A DNA stretch of 64,000 nt from Cherax quadricarinatus (Eukaryota > Arthropoda > Malacostraca > Decapoda > Parastacidae), in NCBI RefSeq assembly GCF_038502225.1, contig NW_027195510.1, positions 110,396-174,395 of the forward strand, in the 5' to 3' direction. The notes below the pieces were generated by a model, which did not search any database, was not told where the DNA came from, and saw only the letters and a list, made by a program, of their open reading frames with translations. The position numbers and the translations under genes are program-made. Shown here piece after piece: positions 1-11,478 of the stretch (positions are counted from its first letter, which is position 1; every line of letters starts with the position of its first letter).

Positions 1-1268
1 CTGTGCTGTGGGTTTTATGTTGTTTTAGTACTCTGTGCTGTGGGTTTTATGTTGTTTTAATACTCTATGCTGTGGGTTTTATGTTGTTTTAATACTCTAT
101 GCTGTGGGTTTTATGTTGTTTTAATACTCTGTGCTGTGGGTTTTATGTTGTTTTAATACTCTATGCTGTGGGTTTTATGTTGTTTTAATACTCTGTGCTG
201 TGGGTTTTATGTTGTTTTAATACTCTATGCTGTGGGTTTTATGTTGTTTTAATACTCTATGCTGTGGGTTTTATGTTGTTTTAATACTCTGTGCTGTGGG
301 TTTTATGTTGTTTTAATACTCTGTGCTGTGGGTTTTATGTTGTTTTAATACTCTATGCTGTGGGTTTTATGTTGTTTTAATACTCTGTGCTGTGGGTTTT
401 ATGTTGTTTTAATACTCTATGCTGTGGGTTTTATGTTGTTTTAATACTCTGTGCTGTGGGTTTTATGTTGTTTTAATACTCTATGCTCTGGGTTTTATGT
501 TGTTTTAATACTCTGTGCTGTGGGTTTTATGTTGTTTTAATACTCTATGCTGTGGGTTTTATGTTGTTTTAATACTCTATGCTGTGGGTTTTATGTTGTT
601 TTAATACTCTGTGCTGTGGGTTTTATGTTGTTTTAATACTCTGTGCTGTGGGTTTTATGTTGTTTTAATACTCTGTGCTGTGGGTTTTATGTTGTTTTAA
701 TACTCTATGCTGTGGGTTTTATGTTGTTTTAATACTCTATGCTGTGGGTTTTATGTTGTTTTAATACTCTGTGCTGTGGGTTTTATGTTGTTTTAATACT
801 CTGTGCTGTGGGTTTTATGTTGTTTTAATACTCTGTGCTGTGGGTTTTATGTTGTTTTAATACTCTGTGCTGTGGGTTTTATGTTGTTTTAATACTCTAT
901 GCTGTGGGTTTTATGTTGTTTTAATACTCAATGCTGTGGGTTTTATGTTGTTTTAATACTCTATGCTGTGGGTTTTATGTTTTAATACTCTATGCTGTGG
1001 GTTTTATGTTGTTTTAATACTCTATGCTGTGGGTTTTATGTTGTTTTAATACTCTATGCTGTGGGTTTTATGTTTTAATACTCTATGCTGTGGGTTTTAT
1101 GTTGTTTTAATACTCTGTGCTGTGGGTTTTATGTTGTTTTAATACTCTATGCTGTGGGTTTTATGTTGTTTTAATACTCTATGCTGTGGGTTTTATGTTG
1201 TTTTAATACTCTATGCTGTGGGTTTTATGTTGTTTTAATACTCTATGCTGTGGGTTTTATGTTTTAAT
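1..1268. repeat. 32-bp satellite array, about 40 units
   Basis: About 40 head-to-tail units of 32 bp, each reading roughly GCTGTGGGTTTTATG then TTGTTTTAATACTCTR. The R position is A or G and alternates irregularly between units. Three units near the right end (around 980, 1073 and 1262) lack 3 bp (29-bp units), and single variants occur near 487 (GCTCTG) and 928 (CTCAATG). The array starts at base 1, so it probably continues outside the window. No open frame runs through it. It is a minisatellite or satellite block kept homogeneous by unequal exchange. Confidence 0.97.
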
Positions 1269-1514
1269 ACTGTGGTTGATATAACGTGTTTCAGTGAGTT
1301 TTAACACTAGGGGAGATCACCCTCATGCTTCACAATAGCGTATTTCATATTCAGTATTTAATTTCAGTTTTCTCTAGACTATAATTACTTATTTATATAT
1401 ACTGAAGTCGAGAAGGAAGTCTTAATATTTATCGGCTTCCTTGCACTTGTCCCTTAAGCACTAATCTGTTCATTCTTCCTTCCCTGAACGTCGTTGTTCA
1501 TTACTTGATTTAAG
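1269..1514. other. Unique-looking spacer, no gene seen
   Basis: AT-rich sequence between the satellite and the first MITE. I see no coding frame, RNA or repeat. Confidence 0.5.
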
Positions 1515-1722
1515 TACAGTGGACCCCCGGTTAACGATATTTTTTCACTCCATAAGTATGTTCAGGTGCCAGTACTGACCAAATTTATTCCCATAAGGAA
1601 TATTGTGAAGTAGATTAGTCTATTTCAGACCCCCCAAACATACAAATACAAACGCACTTACATAAATGCACTTACATAATTGGTCGCATTCGGAGGTAAT
1701 CGTTATGCGGGGGTCCACTGTA
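1515..1722. mobile_element. MITE of about 208 bp with 15-bp perfect terminal inverted repeats
   Basis: The left end reads TACAGTGGACCCCCG and the right end is its exact reverse complement. The ends include TA, consistent with a TA target duplication. The interior has no coding capacity. The CAGTGG-type ends with TA targets fit non-autonomous Tc1/mariner/pogo-superfamily elements (known family trait); the superfamily assignment is inference. Confidence 0.8.
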
Positions 1723-1832
1723 TCATACACAACAGCGTTAGAAATTCATTGGTGGCCTCACATAGCATAGAGCTTTAGGTAACCAAGAACTGTTTCACGT
1801 AAAATCAGACTGATTTCATCAGCCACAGGGGA

Positions 1833-2082
1833 GGGTGGAAATCTTCAGCTCAAGTACTTTCGCATTTCTCAGTACATCAGGAGTTATGCAATGTTGCAAG
1901 GTTGCAGCTGAAGGAGTGAAGGGAAGTTTTTTTTTCAGAATAGCGCAGAGTGGGCCTTCCGCCTCCTGCGCTATTCTGAGAAAAACTTCCCTTCACTCCT
2001 TCAGCTGCAACCTTGCAACATTGCATAGCTCCTGATGACGCACTGAGAAGTGCGGTAGTACTTGTGCTAAAGATTTCCACCC
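1833..2082. repeat. 250-bp fold-back (inverted repeat)
   Basis: Arms of about 118 bp (1833-1950 and 1965-2082) are near-identical reverse complements around a short centre near 1957. The outer ends read GGGTGGAAATCTT and AGATTTCCACCC, and the inner arms include TTGCAAGGTTGCAGCTGAAG. A transcript would form a long hairpin. The short reading frames here are by-products of the palindrome. It could be two head-to-head copies of one dispersed repeat or a small fold-back transposon; I see no clear target duplication. Confidence 0.9.
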
Positions 2083-2098
2083 CCTTGTGGATTGTCTT

Positions 2099-2109
2099 GC
2101 GCGCGCGCG

Positions 2110-2206
<97 letters not shown>
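2099..2206. repeat. (GC)10-(AC)n alternating purine-pyrimidine tract
   Basis: About ten GC dinucleotides run directly into about 44 AC dinucleotides, giving ~108 bp of uninterrupted purine-pyrimidine alternation. Such tracts readily adopt Z-DNA under negative supercoiling (established knowledge). Confidence 0.97.
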
Positions 2207-2207
<1 letters not shown>

Positions 2208-2211
2208 GAGC

Positions 2212-2781
2212 ATGTCTCCGGAAGCACACATCAATCAGATAACTGCTGCAGCATATGGGCGCCTGGCAAACCTGAGAACAGCATTCCGACACCTTAGTAA
2301 GGAATCATTCAAGACACTGTACACCGTGTATGTCAGGCCCATACTGGAGTATGCAGCACCTGTTTGGAACCCGCACTTGATAAAGCACGTCAAGAAACTA
2401 GAGAAAGTACAAAGGTTTGCAACAAGGTTAGTTCCAGAGCTAAGGGGAATGTCCTATGAAGAAAGATTAAGGGAAATCGGCCTGACGACACTGGAGGACA
2501 GGAGGGTCAGGGGAGACATGATAACGACATATAAAATACTGCGTGGAATAGACAAGGTGGACAAGGACAGGATGTTCCAGGGAGGGGACACAGAAACAAG
2601 AGGCCACAATTGGAAGTTGAAGACACAAATGAGTCAGAGAGATAGTAGGAAGTATTTCTTCAGTCATAGAGTTGTAAGGCAGTGGAATAGCCTAGAAAAT
2701 GACGTAGTGGAGGCAGGAACCATACACAGTTTTAAGACGAGGTTTGATAAAGCTCATGGAGCGGGGAGAGAGAGGGTCTAG
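2212..2781 (+). pseudogene. CR1-like non-LTR retrotransposon, RT C-terminal fragment
   Basis: An open frame of about 190 codons begins where the (AC)n tract ends and closes at TAG 2779-2781. It contains SPEAHINQITAAAYGRLANL, VRPILEYAAPVWNP, LEKVQRFATRLVPEL and YFFSHRVVRQWNSL, which is the region after the RT palm in CR1/L2-type LINE ORF2. The catalytic FADD box and the endonuclease are missing, so the copy is 5'-truncated exactly at the microsatellite. The upstream frame through (AC)n is not real coding. The frame itself is intact and fairly young. Related copies lie at 6940-7310 and 8402-8722, with an RT piece at 54506-55018. Confidence 0.85.
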
Positions 2782-2879
2782 TAGCAACCGGTGAAGAGGC
2801 GGGGCCAGGAGCTAGGACTCGACCCCTGCAACCACAAATAGGTGAGTACAAATAGGTGAGTACACACACACACACACAC
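2782..2879 (+). repeat. LINE 3' UTR with short tandem tail and (CA)n
   Basis: The non-coding tail of the preceding LINE includes GAAGAGGCGGGGCCAGGAGC and GACTCGACCCCTGCAACCAC. It ends in two direct copies of AAATAGGTGAGTAC running into (CA)n. The same tail recurs at 6775-6870 and 8640-8722, which supports it as the true 3' terminus of the family. Confidence 0.8.
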
Positions 2880-3253
2880 TAAAACTGGTCAGTTAGCAAG
2901 AACTCATTTAAAATTAAGTCCTTTCTAAAATTTTCTCTTATACGTTTAAAGATATATTTTTTTCATTAATGTTAATGTAAAAAATTATGATTTTGCATCA
3001 AAAGAATCTTAGAAAACTTACCTAACCTTATTATAACGAGAACAATTTATTTTAGCCTAACCCAACTAAATATGTTTTAAATACGTTTACAATAATTTAA
3101 TACTAAACAAACACAATCAAATATATTTTTTTCGTTAGGTTCAGAATGATTTTGGCGAAATTATTGCATACACAAATGTTCACTTGTCCTATATGGCAAG
3201 ATGAGCGTTGCTATTTAAGCCAAGATCGCAAGTTCTGCCTATCCGGCACGACA
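2880..3253 (+). mobile_element. MITE-A copy 1 (left end missing)
   Basis: The body matches the other MITE-A copies (TAAAACTGGTCAGTTAGC through CGCAAGTTCTGCCTATCCGG). The left terminal repeat is missing; the copy abuts the (CA)n of the LINE tail. The right terminus CCTATCCGGCACGACA carries one change and runs into (AT)n. Non-coding. Confidence 0.85.

Positions 3254-3855
<602 letters not shown>

Positions 3856-3918
<63 letters not shown>
3856..3918. repeat. (AT)n microsatellite
   Basis: Uninterrupted TA dinucleotides between the SINE-like block and MITE-A copy 2. Confidence 0.97.
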
Positions 3919-3919
<1 letters not shown>

Positions 3920-4304
3920 GTCGTGCCGAATATGTAAAACTGGTCAATTAGCAAGAACTCATTTAAAATTAAGTCCTTTCTAAAATTTTCTCTTATACGT
4001 TTAAAGATATATTTTTTTCATTAATGTTAATGTAAAACATTTTGATTTTGCACCAAAACAATTTTAGAAAACTTACCTAACCTTATTATAACAAGAACAA
4101 TTAATTTTAGCCTAACCCAACTAAATATATTTTAGATTTGTTTACAATAATTTAATACTAAACAAACACAGTGAAATATATTTTTTTCGTTAGGTTCAGA
4201 ATGATTTTCGCGAAATTATTGCATACACAAATTTTCACTTGTCCTATATGGCAAGATGAGCGTTGCTATTTAAGCCAAGATCGCAAATTCTGCCTATTCG
4301 GCAC

Positions 4305-4308
<4 letters not shown>
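3919..4308 (+). mobile_element. MITE-A copy 2, full length (390 bp)
   Basis: It starts TGTCGTGCCGAATA and ends TATTCGGCACGACA, exact inverted termini. The interior is non-coding and AT-rich with recurrent CTTACCTAACCTTATTATAA and CTTGTCCTATATGGCAAGAT segments. (AT)n abuts both ends, so a TA target duplication would be hidden. This is the reference copy for the family. Confidence 0.92.

Positions 4309-4384
<76 letters not shown>
4309..4384. repeat. (AT)n microsatellite
   Basis: About 38 TA dinucleotides joining MITE-A copies 2 and 3. Confidence 0.97.
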
Positions 4385-4391
<7 letters not shown>

Positions 4392-4394
<3 letters not shown>

Positions 4395-4730
4395 CGTGCC
4401 GAATAGGTAAAACTGGTCAATTAGCGTGAATTCACTTAAAATAAAGTCCTTTCTAAATTTTTTTCCTATATTTTTAAAGATATATTTCTTTTGTACCAAA
4501 AGACCCTTAGAGAATTTACCTAACCATATTATAACAAGCGCAATTTAATTTAGACTAATCCAACTAAATATGTTTTAGATAAGTATACGATAATTTAATT
4601 ATTAACAAACACAATGAAATATAGTTTTGCGTTAGGTTCAAAATTATTTTTGCGAAATTATTGCATGCAGAAATTTTCCCCTTCCCTTATTCGGCAAGAA
4701 GAGCGTTGCTATTTAAACCAAAACCACAAT
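4392..4730 (+). mobile_element. MITE-A copy 3, diverged, right end lost
   Basis: It begins TGTCGTGCCGAATAGG and can be followed to AAGAGCGTTGCTATTTAAAC, after which the right terminal repeat is absent. It is more diverged than copies 1 and 2, so the family has inserted over an extended time. Confidence 0.8.
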
Positions 4731-4759
4731 TACTGATAGATGAACAGGGACAGTAGGTG

Positions 4760-4865
4760 TCTTAAGGAAACACGTCCTATTGTTTACACAAGTACCAGGG
4801 ATCGAACCCCCGTACCTCAAATATGAGCTGAATGCTCTAACACTCAATCTGCGGGACATCTATTC
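4760..4865 (-). repeat. tRNA-like SINE head
   Basis: On the minus strand, GGGGGTTCGATCCCTGG (around 4796-4812) is a good pol III B box. About 40 nt upstream, TTGAGTGTTAGAGCATT resembles an A box/D-arm. A tRNA gene is less likely because acceptor-stem pairing is not evident. Confidence 0.45.
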
Positions 4866-5147
4866 AGAAATGATATTAACAAACTAGATAAAGTTATAGT
4901 AGAGGTCATTTTTTCATAATCCAAAATCAATTTTGATATCCCATATCCCTACCATTTTTGTTGAAAAATATCCATGGTTTATATACATGGTTTATATTTC
5001 CACTGGGGAAAGGAGCGTCCCTCCCTGGAAAAAGACTCACCTTTTCTCAGATTATTGGAACGTAGCTTGCGTCTTCAACCTTTATTACTGCTTTGATAAT
5101 TCTGAATTATAGTCCAGTTAATATATTTTGATTTCAAGAGGAGTAAC

Positions 5148-5321
5148 GTTATTTCTTGTTAAAATAGGGGTTCTTAGTATGTTATTTCGTGTTAAAATAG
5201 GGGTTCTTAGTATGTTATTTCGTGTTAAAATAGGGGTTCTTAGTATGTTATTTCGTGTGAAAATAGTGGTTCTTAGTATGTTATTTCGTGTGAAAATAGG
5301 GGTTCTTAGTATGTTATTTCT
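5148..5321. repeat. 33-bp minisatellite, about 5 units
   Basis: Five direct units of 33 bp, each containing AAAATAGGGGTTCTTAGTAT and GTTATTTCGTG. Because 33 is a multiple of 3, both strands stay open (an 11-residue repeat such as VKIGVLSMLFR on plus). I see no sign that either is a gene. Confidence 0.93.
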
Positions 5322-5821
5322 TTTGGCTGGTGTGGACGTTACGCTCGACAACATGGCATTGTCTTATCCCGAAACTTTCAGCATTAAACTCAAGTGCGAA
5401 AGTTGAGGATATAACAAGCCTATAATTATTGGAGAATTACCAATATTACCTTTAGTGATGTTAGCGTAAAGCCGAGCACCGAGCTGTCTGCGCTGACTGT
5501 ATGTGCATGGCCTGTCATCACAACTGTCTGCATTTGCTTTGTGCAAGAACCATGACCAATTGTGTGTATCCAGTATATGTAGATGGCTTCTGGTCAAAGC
5601 TGTTTGTTCTTGCTACATATCGGCTAAAAACTTATTTTCGATTCTTGGCTAGGTTAGAGTATCAATGAGTAAAATTGATGTTGGGAAAACCCACTACCAG
5701 ATACCTTTTTTTCTCCATCTCTTTTTTTCTTATCTCCCTATCCCCCGGACGAACTTGGCTCATTTTACAGTACAAAGAGGTGTTAAGAACTTCACAGGCA
5801 AGTGAGCAACAGACGGGTCTT
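5322..5821. other. No gene seen
   Basis: Unique-looking sequence. The short frames on both strands lack recognisable motifs. Confidence 0.5.
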
Positions 5822-6030
5822 CATCTGCATAATGTGCCGACTCTGAAGACCTGGTGAGCGGACACAAATGAGCCGATCTGAAAAGCCTAGTGAGGTACAC
5901 AATGTGCCTCCCATGATGGCTTGGTGAGGGATACTAAATGCAGCTTCTGAAGACCTGGTGAGTGCACAATGTGATGTACCTGACGATCTAGTGAGGAACA
6001 TGGTGTGCCACCTCTGGAGACTTAATGAGG
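5822..6030. repeat. Degenerate minisatellite, about 33-38 bp period
   Basis: Six imperfect units share the theme CTGAAGACCTGGTGAGNNNAC followed by AATGTGCC. Unit length varies by a few bases, which indicates an old array. Confidence 0.65.
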
Positions 6031-6440
6031 CTGCTGCTAAAAGTGCTGATGTTCGTAAAGATGCTGCCTCCGTGACTGGTAGTGATGGTGGTAGGTGCTG
6101 CTGGTTCTGACGGGTGTGCTGCTGCTGCTGATGTCCAATAGAGATGCTGGTGCTGCTGTCTAATGGGTTGCTGGTGCTGGTGCTGATGAGGATGATGGGG
6201 ATAATGGTGCTGCAGCCCTTTCTTTGGGGATTCTGGTACTGCTGGTGTTGGTTAGGTTACTGCTGGTGTTTCAACTGCTCTGTGTTCTGCGCTCCTGATA
6301 ATGGTGAGGCAACTATTCATTTTCATTTGATATCTGCTAATGGCGGTGCCACTGCTGCTCCTATAGGTATTCTGTTGACGCAGATGCTTTGCTGCTGTTA
6401 CTGTTATTGGTGATTTGCAGCTTCTTTTGCTGAATTTACT
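6031..6440. repeat. CTG/GGTGCT-rich cryptically simple DNA
   Basis: Scrambled GCTGCTGCT, GGTGCTGGT and GATGATGG runs without a fixed period. The hydrophobic reading frames here reflect codon-like triplet bias, not a gene. Confidence 0.6.
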
Positions 6441-6774
6441 GCAGTTGATAATATTGGTGCTATTGAGGCTCATATTACTTTCACCACGTTACTGCTAGCG
6501 CTTTTACTCTTCCTGCTGTAGCACATTACTAGCTTTCGATTTTGATTGCTTTGAATATCGTTCAGGGAAGTGAAGAGTTCTCTTGTCATGTGCTCGTCAG
6601 ATACATACTCATCAGCGGGCTCAGCAACGACCTAATCTTCATCAAAGTCATCAGTAGAACATACCTAGATCACGACTAAGAAAAAGCAAATCATAAGTGG
6701 CGAAGTATACATCACATTGCTGAGACACAGTGTGGCACTCTGTCTTAAACTACATGTGGAAGGTCAACTACTTG
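6441..6774. other. No gene seen
   Basis: Unique-looking sequence with no supported feature. Confidence 0.45.
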
Positions 6775-6870
6775 TGAAAGGTCCGGGAGAGAGAAGATCT
6801 AGTAGCGACCAGTAAAGAGGCGGGGCTAACAGCTGTGACTCGACCCCTGCAACCACAAATAGATGAATAC
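6775..6870 (+). mobile_element. CR1-like LINE 3' tail only
   Basis: GGCGGGGCTAACAGC and GACTCGACCCCTGCAACCAC match the 3' UTR at 2782-2830, ending CAAATAGATGAATAC. No coding part of this insertion is recognisable upstream. Confidence 0.7.
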
Positions 6871-6881
6871 ACTCCCCTAAA

Positions 6882-6922
<41 letters not shown>
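6882..6922. repeat. (CA)n microsatellite
   Basis: About 20 CA dinucleotides between one LINE tail and the next LINE fragment. Confidence 0.97.
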
Positions 6923-6924
<2 letters not shown>

Positions 6925-6939
6925 CTAAGGGGCCATAGC

Positions 6940-7310
6940 CTACAAACCTTACTCAGGAAAAGGATCTTGGGGTGAGTATAACACCAGGCACATCTCCTGA
7001 GGCGCACATCAACCAAATAACTGCTGCAGCATACGGGCGCCTAGCAAACCTAAGAACAGCATTCCGACATCTTAATAAGGAATCGTTCAGGACCCAGTAC
7101 ACTGTGTACGTTAGGCCTATACTGAAGTATGCAGCATGCATTTGGAACCCACACGTAACCAAGCATGTAAGGCAGCTAGAGAAAGTGCAAAGATTTGCAA
7201 CAAGACTAGTCCCGGAGCTATGGAATATGTCCTACGAGGAGAGGTTAAAGGAAATCGATCTGACGACACTGGTAGACAGGAGAGATAGGGGGGATATGAT
7301 AACTGTGGAG
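6940..7310 (+). pseudogene. CR1-like RT C-terminal fragment, second copy
   Basis: It reads QEKDLGVSITPGTSPEAHIN, TAAAYGRLANLRTAFRHL, VRPILKYAACIWNP and LEKVQRFATRLVPELW. It ends at RRDRGDMIT, where unrelated sequence begins. It extends slightly further 5' than the copy at 2212 and has lost its own 3' tail. It is broken at both ends and next to (CA)n on the left. Confidence 0.83.
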
Positions 7311-8401
7311 AAAATTTCTGCAGGAGGGGGGTATCAGCACCCCTTCAGCCCTTTTCAGATCTGAGGGGCCCATCCCTCTCAGAAAGGGCAATAACGTCTT
7401 GATTTTGCAACACTTTAATTGAAAGCATATGATTAGAGTGTCATAATCATGTTACCGCCTTGCAAGAGACCAGTGTTGCAACCATAGTGTGGATTAATGA
7501 GAGAAAATTAATCTATACAAACAGCAGGAAAATTAACGAAAATCCTGCACTCTATTACCGTGTTAAAGATGTACATTGACATCTATGCCCAGATAGTGGG
7601 AATCAAGCATTTTGCATTGCTTCATGGTGGAAGTTTAGCAGGGAACGGAAATTTGCTTGAATCTGCTTTATCTTTGTGGGTAGGGGCAGCAGGGTGTAGG
7701 GCGCTGTGGCATCTTCAGATTGCTTTTAATTTTGCCAAGGGTAACATTGACGCCGGGATAACGAACAATGAACATTGATCCCTGCGTTTTTGTGCATAAC
7801 AGACAATCCACATTTGCAGTAGAACAATTACAAGAAGTGTGTTGAACTGCCTGTAGTAACATTACTGTAAATTTAAATGACTGAAAAATAATTAAGTGTA
7901 TCCTGTGTATCGAGAATTATTTTCATTAATAATAATGTTAGTAGAATTACCGACAATATATAAATAAAAAAGGACACAAGTGTAACTAATGTGACATTTT
8001 TATTGTGCACCATAAGACAACGATATCAGAGTAAAAATATGTGTCCGATACAGACACACAGGTTGGTCTAGCAATTAATGAGACTACCTAGGTCAGCTGC
8101 ATAGCAGATAGCTAGTTCATTTTTCTCTAGATTTATCACCATACACTCGGTGACAACAAGGCTTATTAACCCAAACAAGTGAGTATAAGGATCCACTCAA
8201 TATTCAGTTATTCAATGAAATACTGACACAACACCCCCTAGGGGTAATTATACTTATACCCTTACAGCCCATGTGTGGTTACAGTTGCATCGTCGGCTCC
8301 AAGAACATTCTGGACACGGCTGCAGAATGTGGAGACGTCATCAAGCTAAGTCTCATTACAGTTCATTTATTATATGACCCAGCTTGTTTGTACGCTGAAA
8401 C
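7311..8401. other. No gene seen
   Basis: About 1.1 kb of unique-looking DNA. Frames at 7560-7778 (+) and 8271-8510 (+) have no recognisable motif; the end of the latter overlaps a LINE relic. Confidence 0.5.
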
Positions 8402-8722
8402 CCCTACAATAAGAACATATAAAATAGTGAGAAGAATCAACAAAGTGGACAGAAACTGGATGCTCAAGAGATTGGAAGCTGAACATTCAGACGAATCACA
8501 GGGATGTTAGGAAGTATTTTTTCAGTCACAGAGTTGTTAGGAAGTGGAATAGTCTGGGAAGTGATGTAGGGGAGGCAGGATCCATACATAGCTTTAAGAA
8601 GAGGTATTTTAAATCTCATGGAGCAGGAAGAGTGACCTAGTAGCGGCCATTGAAGAGGCAGAGCAAGGAGCTGTGACTCGACCCCTGCAACCACAACTAG
8701 GTGAGTATAACTAGGTGTGTAC
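8402..8722 (+). pseudogene. Old CR1-like LINE 3' end
   Basis: A frameshifted but readable YKIVRRINKVDRNWML, then FFSHRVVRKWNSL-like segment, followed by the family 3' tail (GACTCGACCCCTGCAACCAC, then two AACTAGGTGNGTA units). It is more decayed than the copy at 2212-2878. Confidence 0.75.
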
Positions 8723-8894
8723 TCTTAAATAATTATCTCACAAAGATAAGCTAAGACATGTAACAAGTTAATAGGTGTTACCTACTTAATTTCACTTAAT
8801 ATCCTTCTCTAAGATTATCTATGAACATAGAAAGTACATACAATAATCTACAAAAATAAGAGGCAGACTTAAATTCAAATTATAATACCGAAAT

Positions 8895-8898
<4 letters not shown>

Positions 8899-8934
<36 letters not shown>
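8899..8934. repeat. (GA)n microsatellite
   Basis: A pure GA run in a wider GAGA-rich stretch. Confidence 0.95.
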
Positions 8935-9776
8935 CTACGAGAATGAGAGTGAGAGCTTCAGAGCAACACCGGGACAACTAGTAGTACAATATCAAACACA
9001 TGTTTAAGGTGGCGCAGCTAATTGTGTTCCAACACACGTTACGCTCCCAATTACAGTCGAGACAGTTCCAACCAACCAGCACATCCTCTCACGGTAAGAT
9101 TCACTCGCTCTAAGAGAGGAGAGTCATCCTTAAAGCCTTCACAGGAATTTAATATTTGTTGTGCGAAATTTTATACCTAAACGTTCCACGAATATCATAA
9201 TTATTAACTCTGTGAGGTGGTACCCTTGGTAGAGAAATATAGGTTAAATATATGTGAACTTCTGAGAGGATGAAAATGGTATTAGCTGGAGGTAACGATT
9301 AAGTAAACAGTTGTAGAGGATGTGAATATTATTCTGCGAAAGCTGGGTACGATGTCCTAAAGACAGGACTCTGTGTATGCCCATGGGTTGGTGGTATATA
9401 TTACGAAGACTGAAAAAATCGACAGAAGAGCAGCTGACAAACCATCACTCATCAACAGATCGCTCAACGTGACTTGACTAATTCAGGAAAAGCTACTGCT
9501 TTGTACTGGGCTGAGTAGCCGTGTGACTCTGACTCACAGCTCTGGAATCAGCTGAATCTCCAGCCATTAAACAGTAAAGCAGAATAGCAGAAGCAATATC
9601 AACAACAATAACAGCAGCTGCAATTGAACCTGGACAAGTAGTTCCAGCAACAGAAGCAACTGCATAAAAATAACACATTAGCAATAGTACTTGCAATAAC
9701 AGTAGAAGCACTTCCACTAATGCAATAACAACACCAGGAGCAGTAGCATCACTTGATGGAACTAGTCTCTCTCTGC
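8935..9776. other. No gene seen; CAA/GCA-rich patch near 9580-9750
   Basis: Unique-looking DNA. The minus-strand frame at 9493-9783 is leucine/valine-rich only because of a cryptic AAC/GCA repeat on the plus strand, so I do not call a gene. Confidence 0.5.
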
Positions 9777-9958
9777 AGGTCATCTCCTGGCAGTGATAGT
9801 CAGGTCGTTATCTCCTGGCAGTGATCGTCAGGTCATTATCTCTTGGCAGTGGCCGTCAGGTCATCATTTCCTGGCAGTGATAGTCCTGTCATTATCTCCT
9901 GGCAGTGGTAGTTAAGACATTATCTCCTGGCAGTGACAGTCAGGTAGACAGGTCATAA
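9777..9958. repeat. 28-30-bp minisatellite, about 6 units
   Basis: Imperfect units of the form TCTCCTGGCAGTGATAGTC then AGGTCATTA. Units differ by a few substitutions and small indels. Confidence 0.85.
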
Positions 9959-10007
9959 TTTCCATCAGAGAGCGAGACCCAAGATTATCACTGGGTTCAG
10001 TAGCTGG

Positions 10008-10056
10008 TATTATTATTATAATCAAAAAGAAGCGCTAAGCCACAAGGACTATACAG
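10008..10056 (-). repeat. Dispersed repeat end with (TTA)n tail
   Basis: The reverse complement reads TGTGGCTTAGCGCTTCTTTT then GATTATAATAATAATA. The same sequence occurs in plus orientation at 33884-33940. A short unit plus a variable A/T-rich tail fits a SINE or LINE 3' terminus. Confidence 0.65.
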
Positions 10057-10635
10057 TCAGTAGCTGGTATAATACTTCAGTAATATTCTCGTGTCTGATG
10101 CGTCAACACGGTCCAGGCGTCAAAAACCCACCTTATTAAGTGCCACACCTATGAGAACGTATCACCGGCATTAAGAAAGGTCCATAGACTGGACTACTGG
10201 GCTCAGGATGTGCTCTTCGAAGAACCGGTTTGCCAACCTCTCGTCTTTCTAGCTTTGTCATATCTACTTCCTCAAACATACATTAAGTTTCCGTGCTGTA
10301 ACATTATTCCTAATGTCCTCTATTTGCTCATTTCCAGCATCTCCTTGTCAGTATAGAGCATTTGATATTGTATTTTCCATATAAGTTCCTTCGTCCTGCA
10401 TCCTCATTTTTCATACTAACTGCCTAAAATAAAAGTAGTCATTAATGTTATTCTAGGTATATCTCTGAAAACGTCTTTTCTGTTTTTTTACAATACTTTT
10501 GATGAACTGTAAGGCCTCACTTTCTTAGCTCCTATTGGTATCAAAGAGAGGTAGACAGAGAGAGAGAGAGAGGGGGTGCTTGGGTGCTTTAAATTTTTAA
10601 CATCGCTCTTCGGGTGCTTAACAACATATCTGATG
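10057..10635. other. No gene seen; short (GA)n at 10554-10574
   Basis: Unique-looking DNA with a small GA microsatellite. Confidence 0.45.
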
Positions 10636-10990
10636 TGTTCAATCATTTACCAAACTGCAGCAGCCGTGGGGTCGAACCCTAGCCTGCTGCAGTTTGGTAA
10701 ATGATTCAAAACCACTTGTTTCGTGAGTTAATTTCTTTACAGACTGTGGAGGCGGGTATTAAAACAGGAGGAGGATGAAATTTATCCTTGAGCATACCAC
10801 TGCCACGAGTGTCCTCGGATCACGAAAAACACCTAGCTCTGCTGGGTGCGTGATCTTTGTAGGAGCTATAGCTGTGTGGATAAGGTGACATGTACGTTGT
10901 GTTGTCTCTTGAGGCGGGACAATGTGTACTGGGATCGAACCCGGCTTGCCGCAGTTTGGTAAATGATTCAAAACTGCTTGTTTCTTGGTT
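10636..10990 (+). repeat. tRNA-like SINE pieces (two copies, the first fold-back)
   Basis: GCAGTTTGGTAAATGATTCA occurs at about 10689 and 10952. Each is preceded by a B-box-like element (GGGTCGAACCC and GGGATCGAACCC). The second copy has an A-box-like TAGCTGTGTGGATAAGG upstream at about 10869. The first copy is mirrored by an inverted segment (TCATTTACCAAACTGCAGCA) at 10643, giving a hairpin. tRNA-derived SINE is the likeliest reading; nearby frames are not genes. Confidence 0.6.
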
Positions 10991-11395
10991 TCCGTGATAT
11001 ATATATTTAGTGATTTTATTATTTTCGTCCACATCTTTTAGCGGATGTCGTCTTTCAATCTATTTTTAGTTAAAAAATATTCAACAAGACTAGGAAAAAG
11101 TTATAATGAACACCTACATTTCAGTACTACACACAATGCTCTGCCCTTATCAGCGACATTGCGCAGAAAACGTGTACAAAATACACGAGCCGTTCCGTAA
11201 GTGCGCACTTTTGATACTTGTTTGATTTTGAGACGCCAGGCACCAGCAGTGGCTGTAGTGCATCGTACGTTTTTATCAGCCACTTTATAATTGACGCTCT
11301 TGTAATAGAGTTGTGCTTCGCTCTTTGTGAATAATTAAAGTTTTGTGATTTTCTAAATTTAAACTTTGTTTTTACACTCAGTTCCCCATGAAAGT
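10991..11395. other. No gene seen
   Basis: AT-rich unique-looking DNA. The short minus-strand frames have no recognisable domain. Confidence 0.45.
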
Positions 11396-11478
11396 CCAAA
11401 ATAAAAACTGAAAGTGCAAAATAAAAACTGAAAGTGCAAAATAAAAACTGAAAGTGCAAAATAAAAACTGAAAGTTAT
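11396..11478. repeat. 20-bp tandem repeat, about 4 units
   Basis: Four units of 20 bp containing AAAATAAAAACTGAAAGTGC, almost identical to one another. Confidence 0.95.

Noticed and set aside
2013..2297. Long frames of TH, VC and AR repeats through the (GC)/(AC) tract
   Set aside because: Dinucleotide repeats are open in several frames on both strands; no gene context.
9493..9783. A 96-residue hydrophobic minus frame resembling a membrane protein
   Set aside because: Hydrophobicity follows from a cryptic AAC/GCA triplet repeat on the opposite strand.
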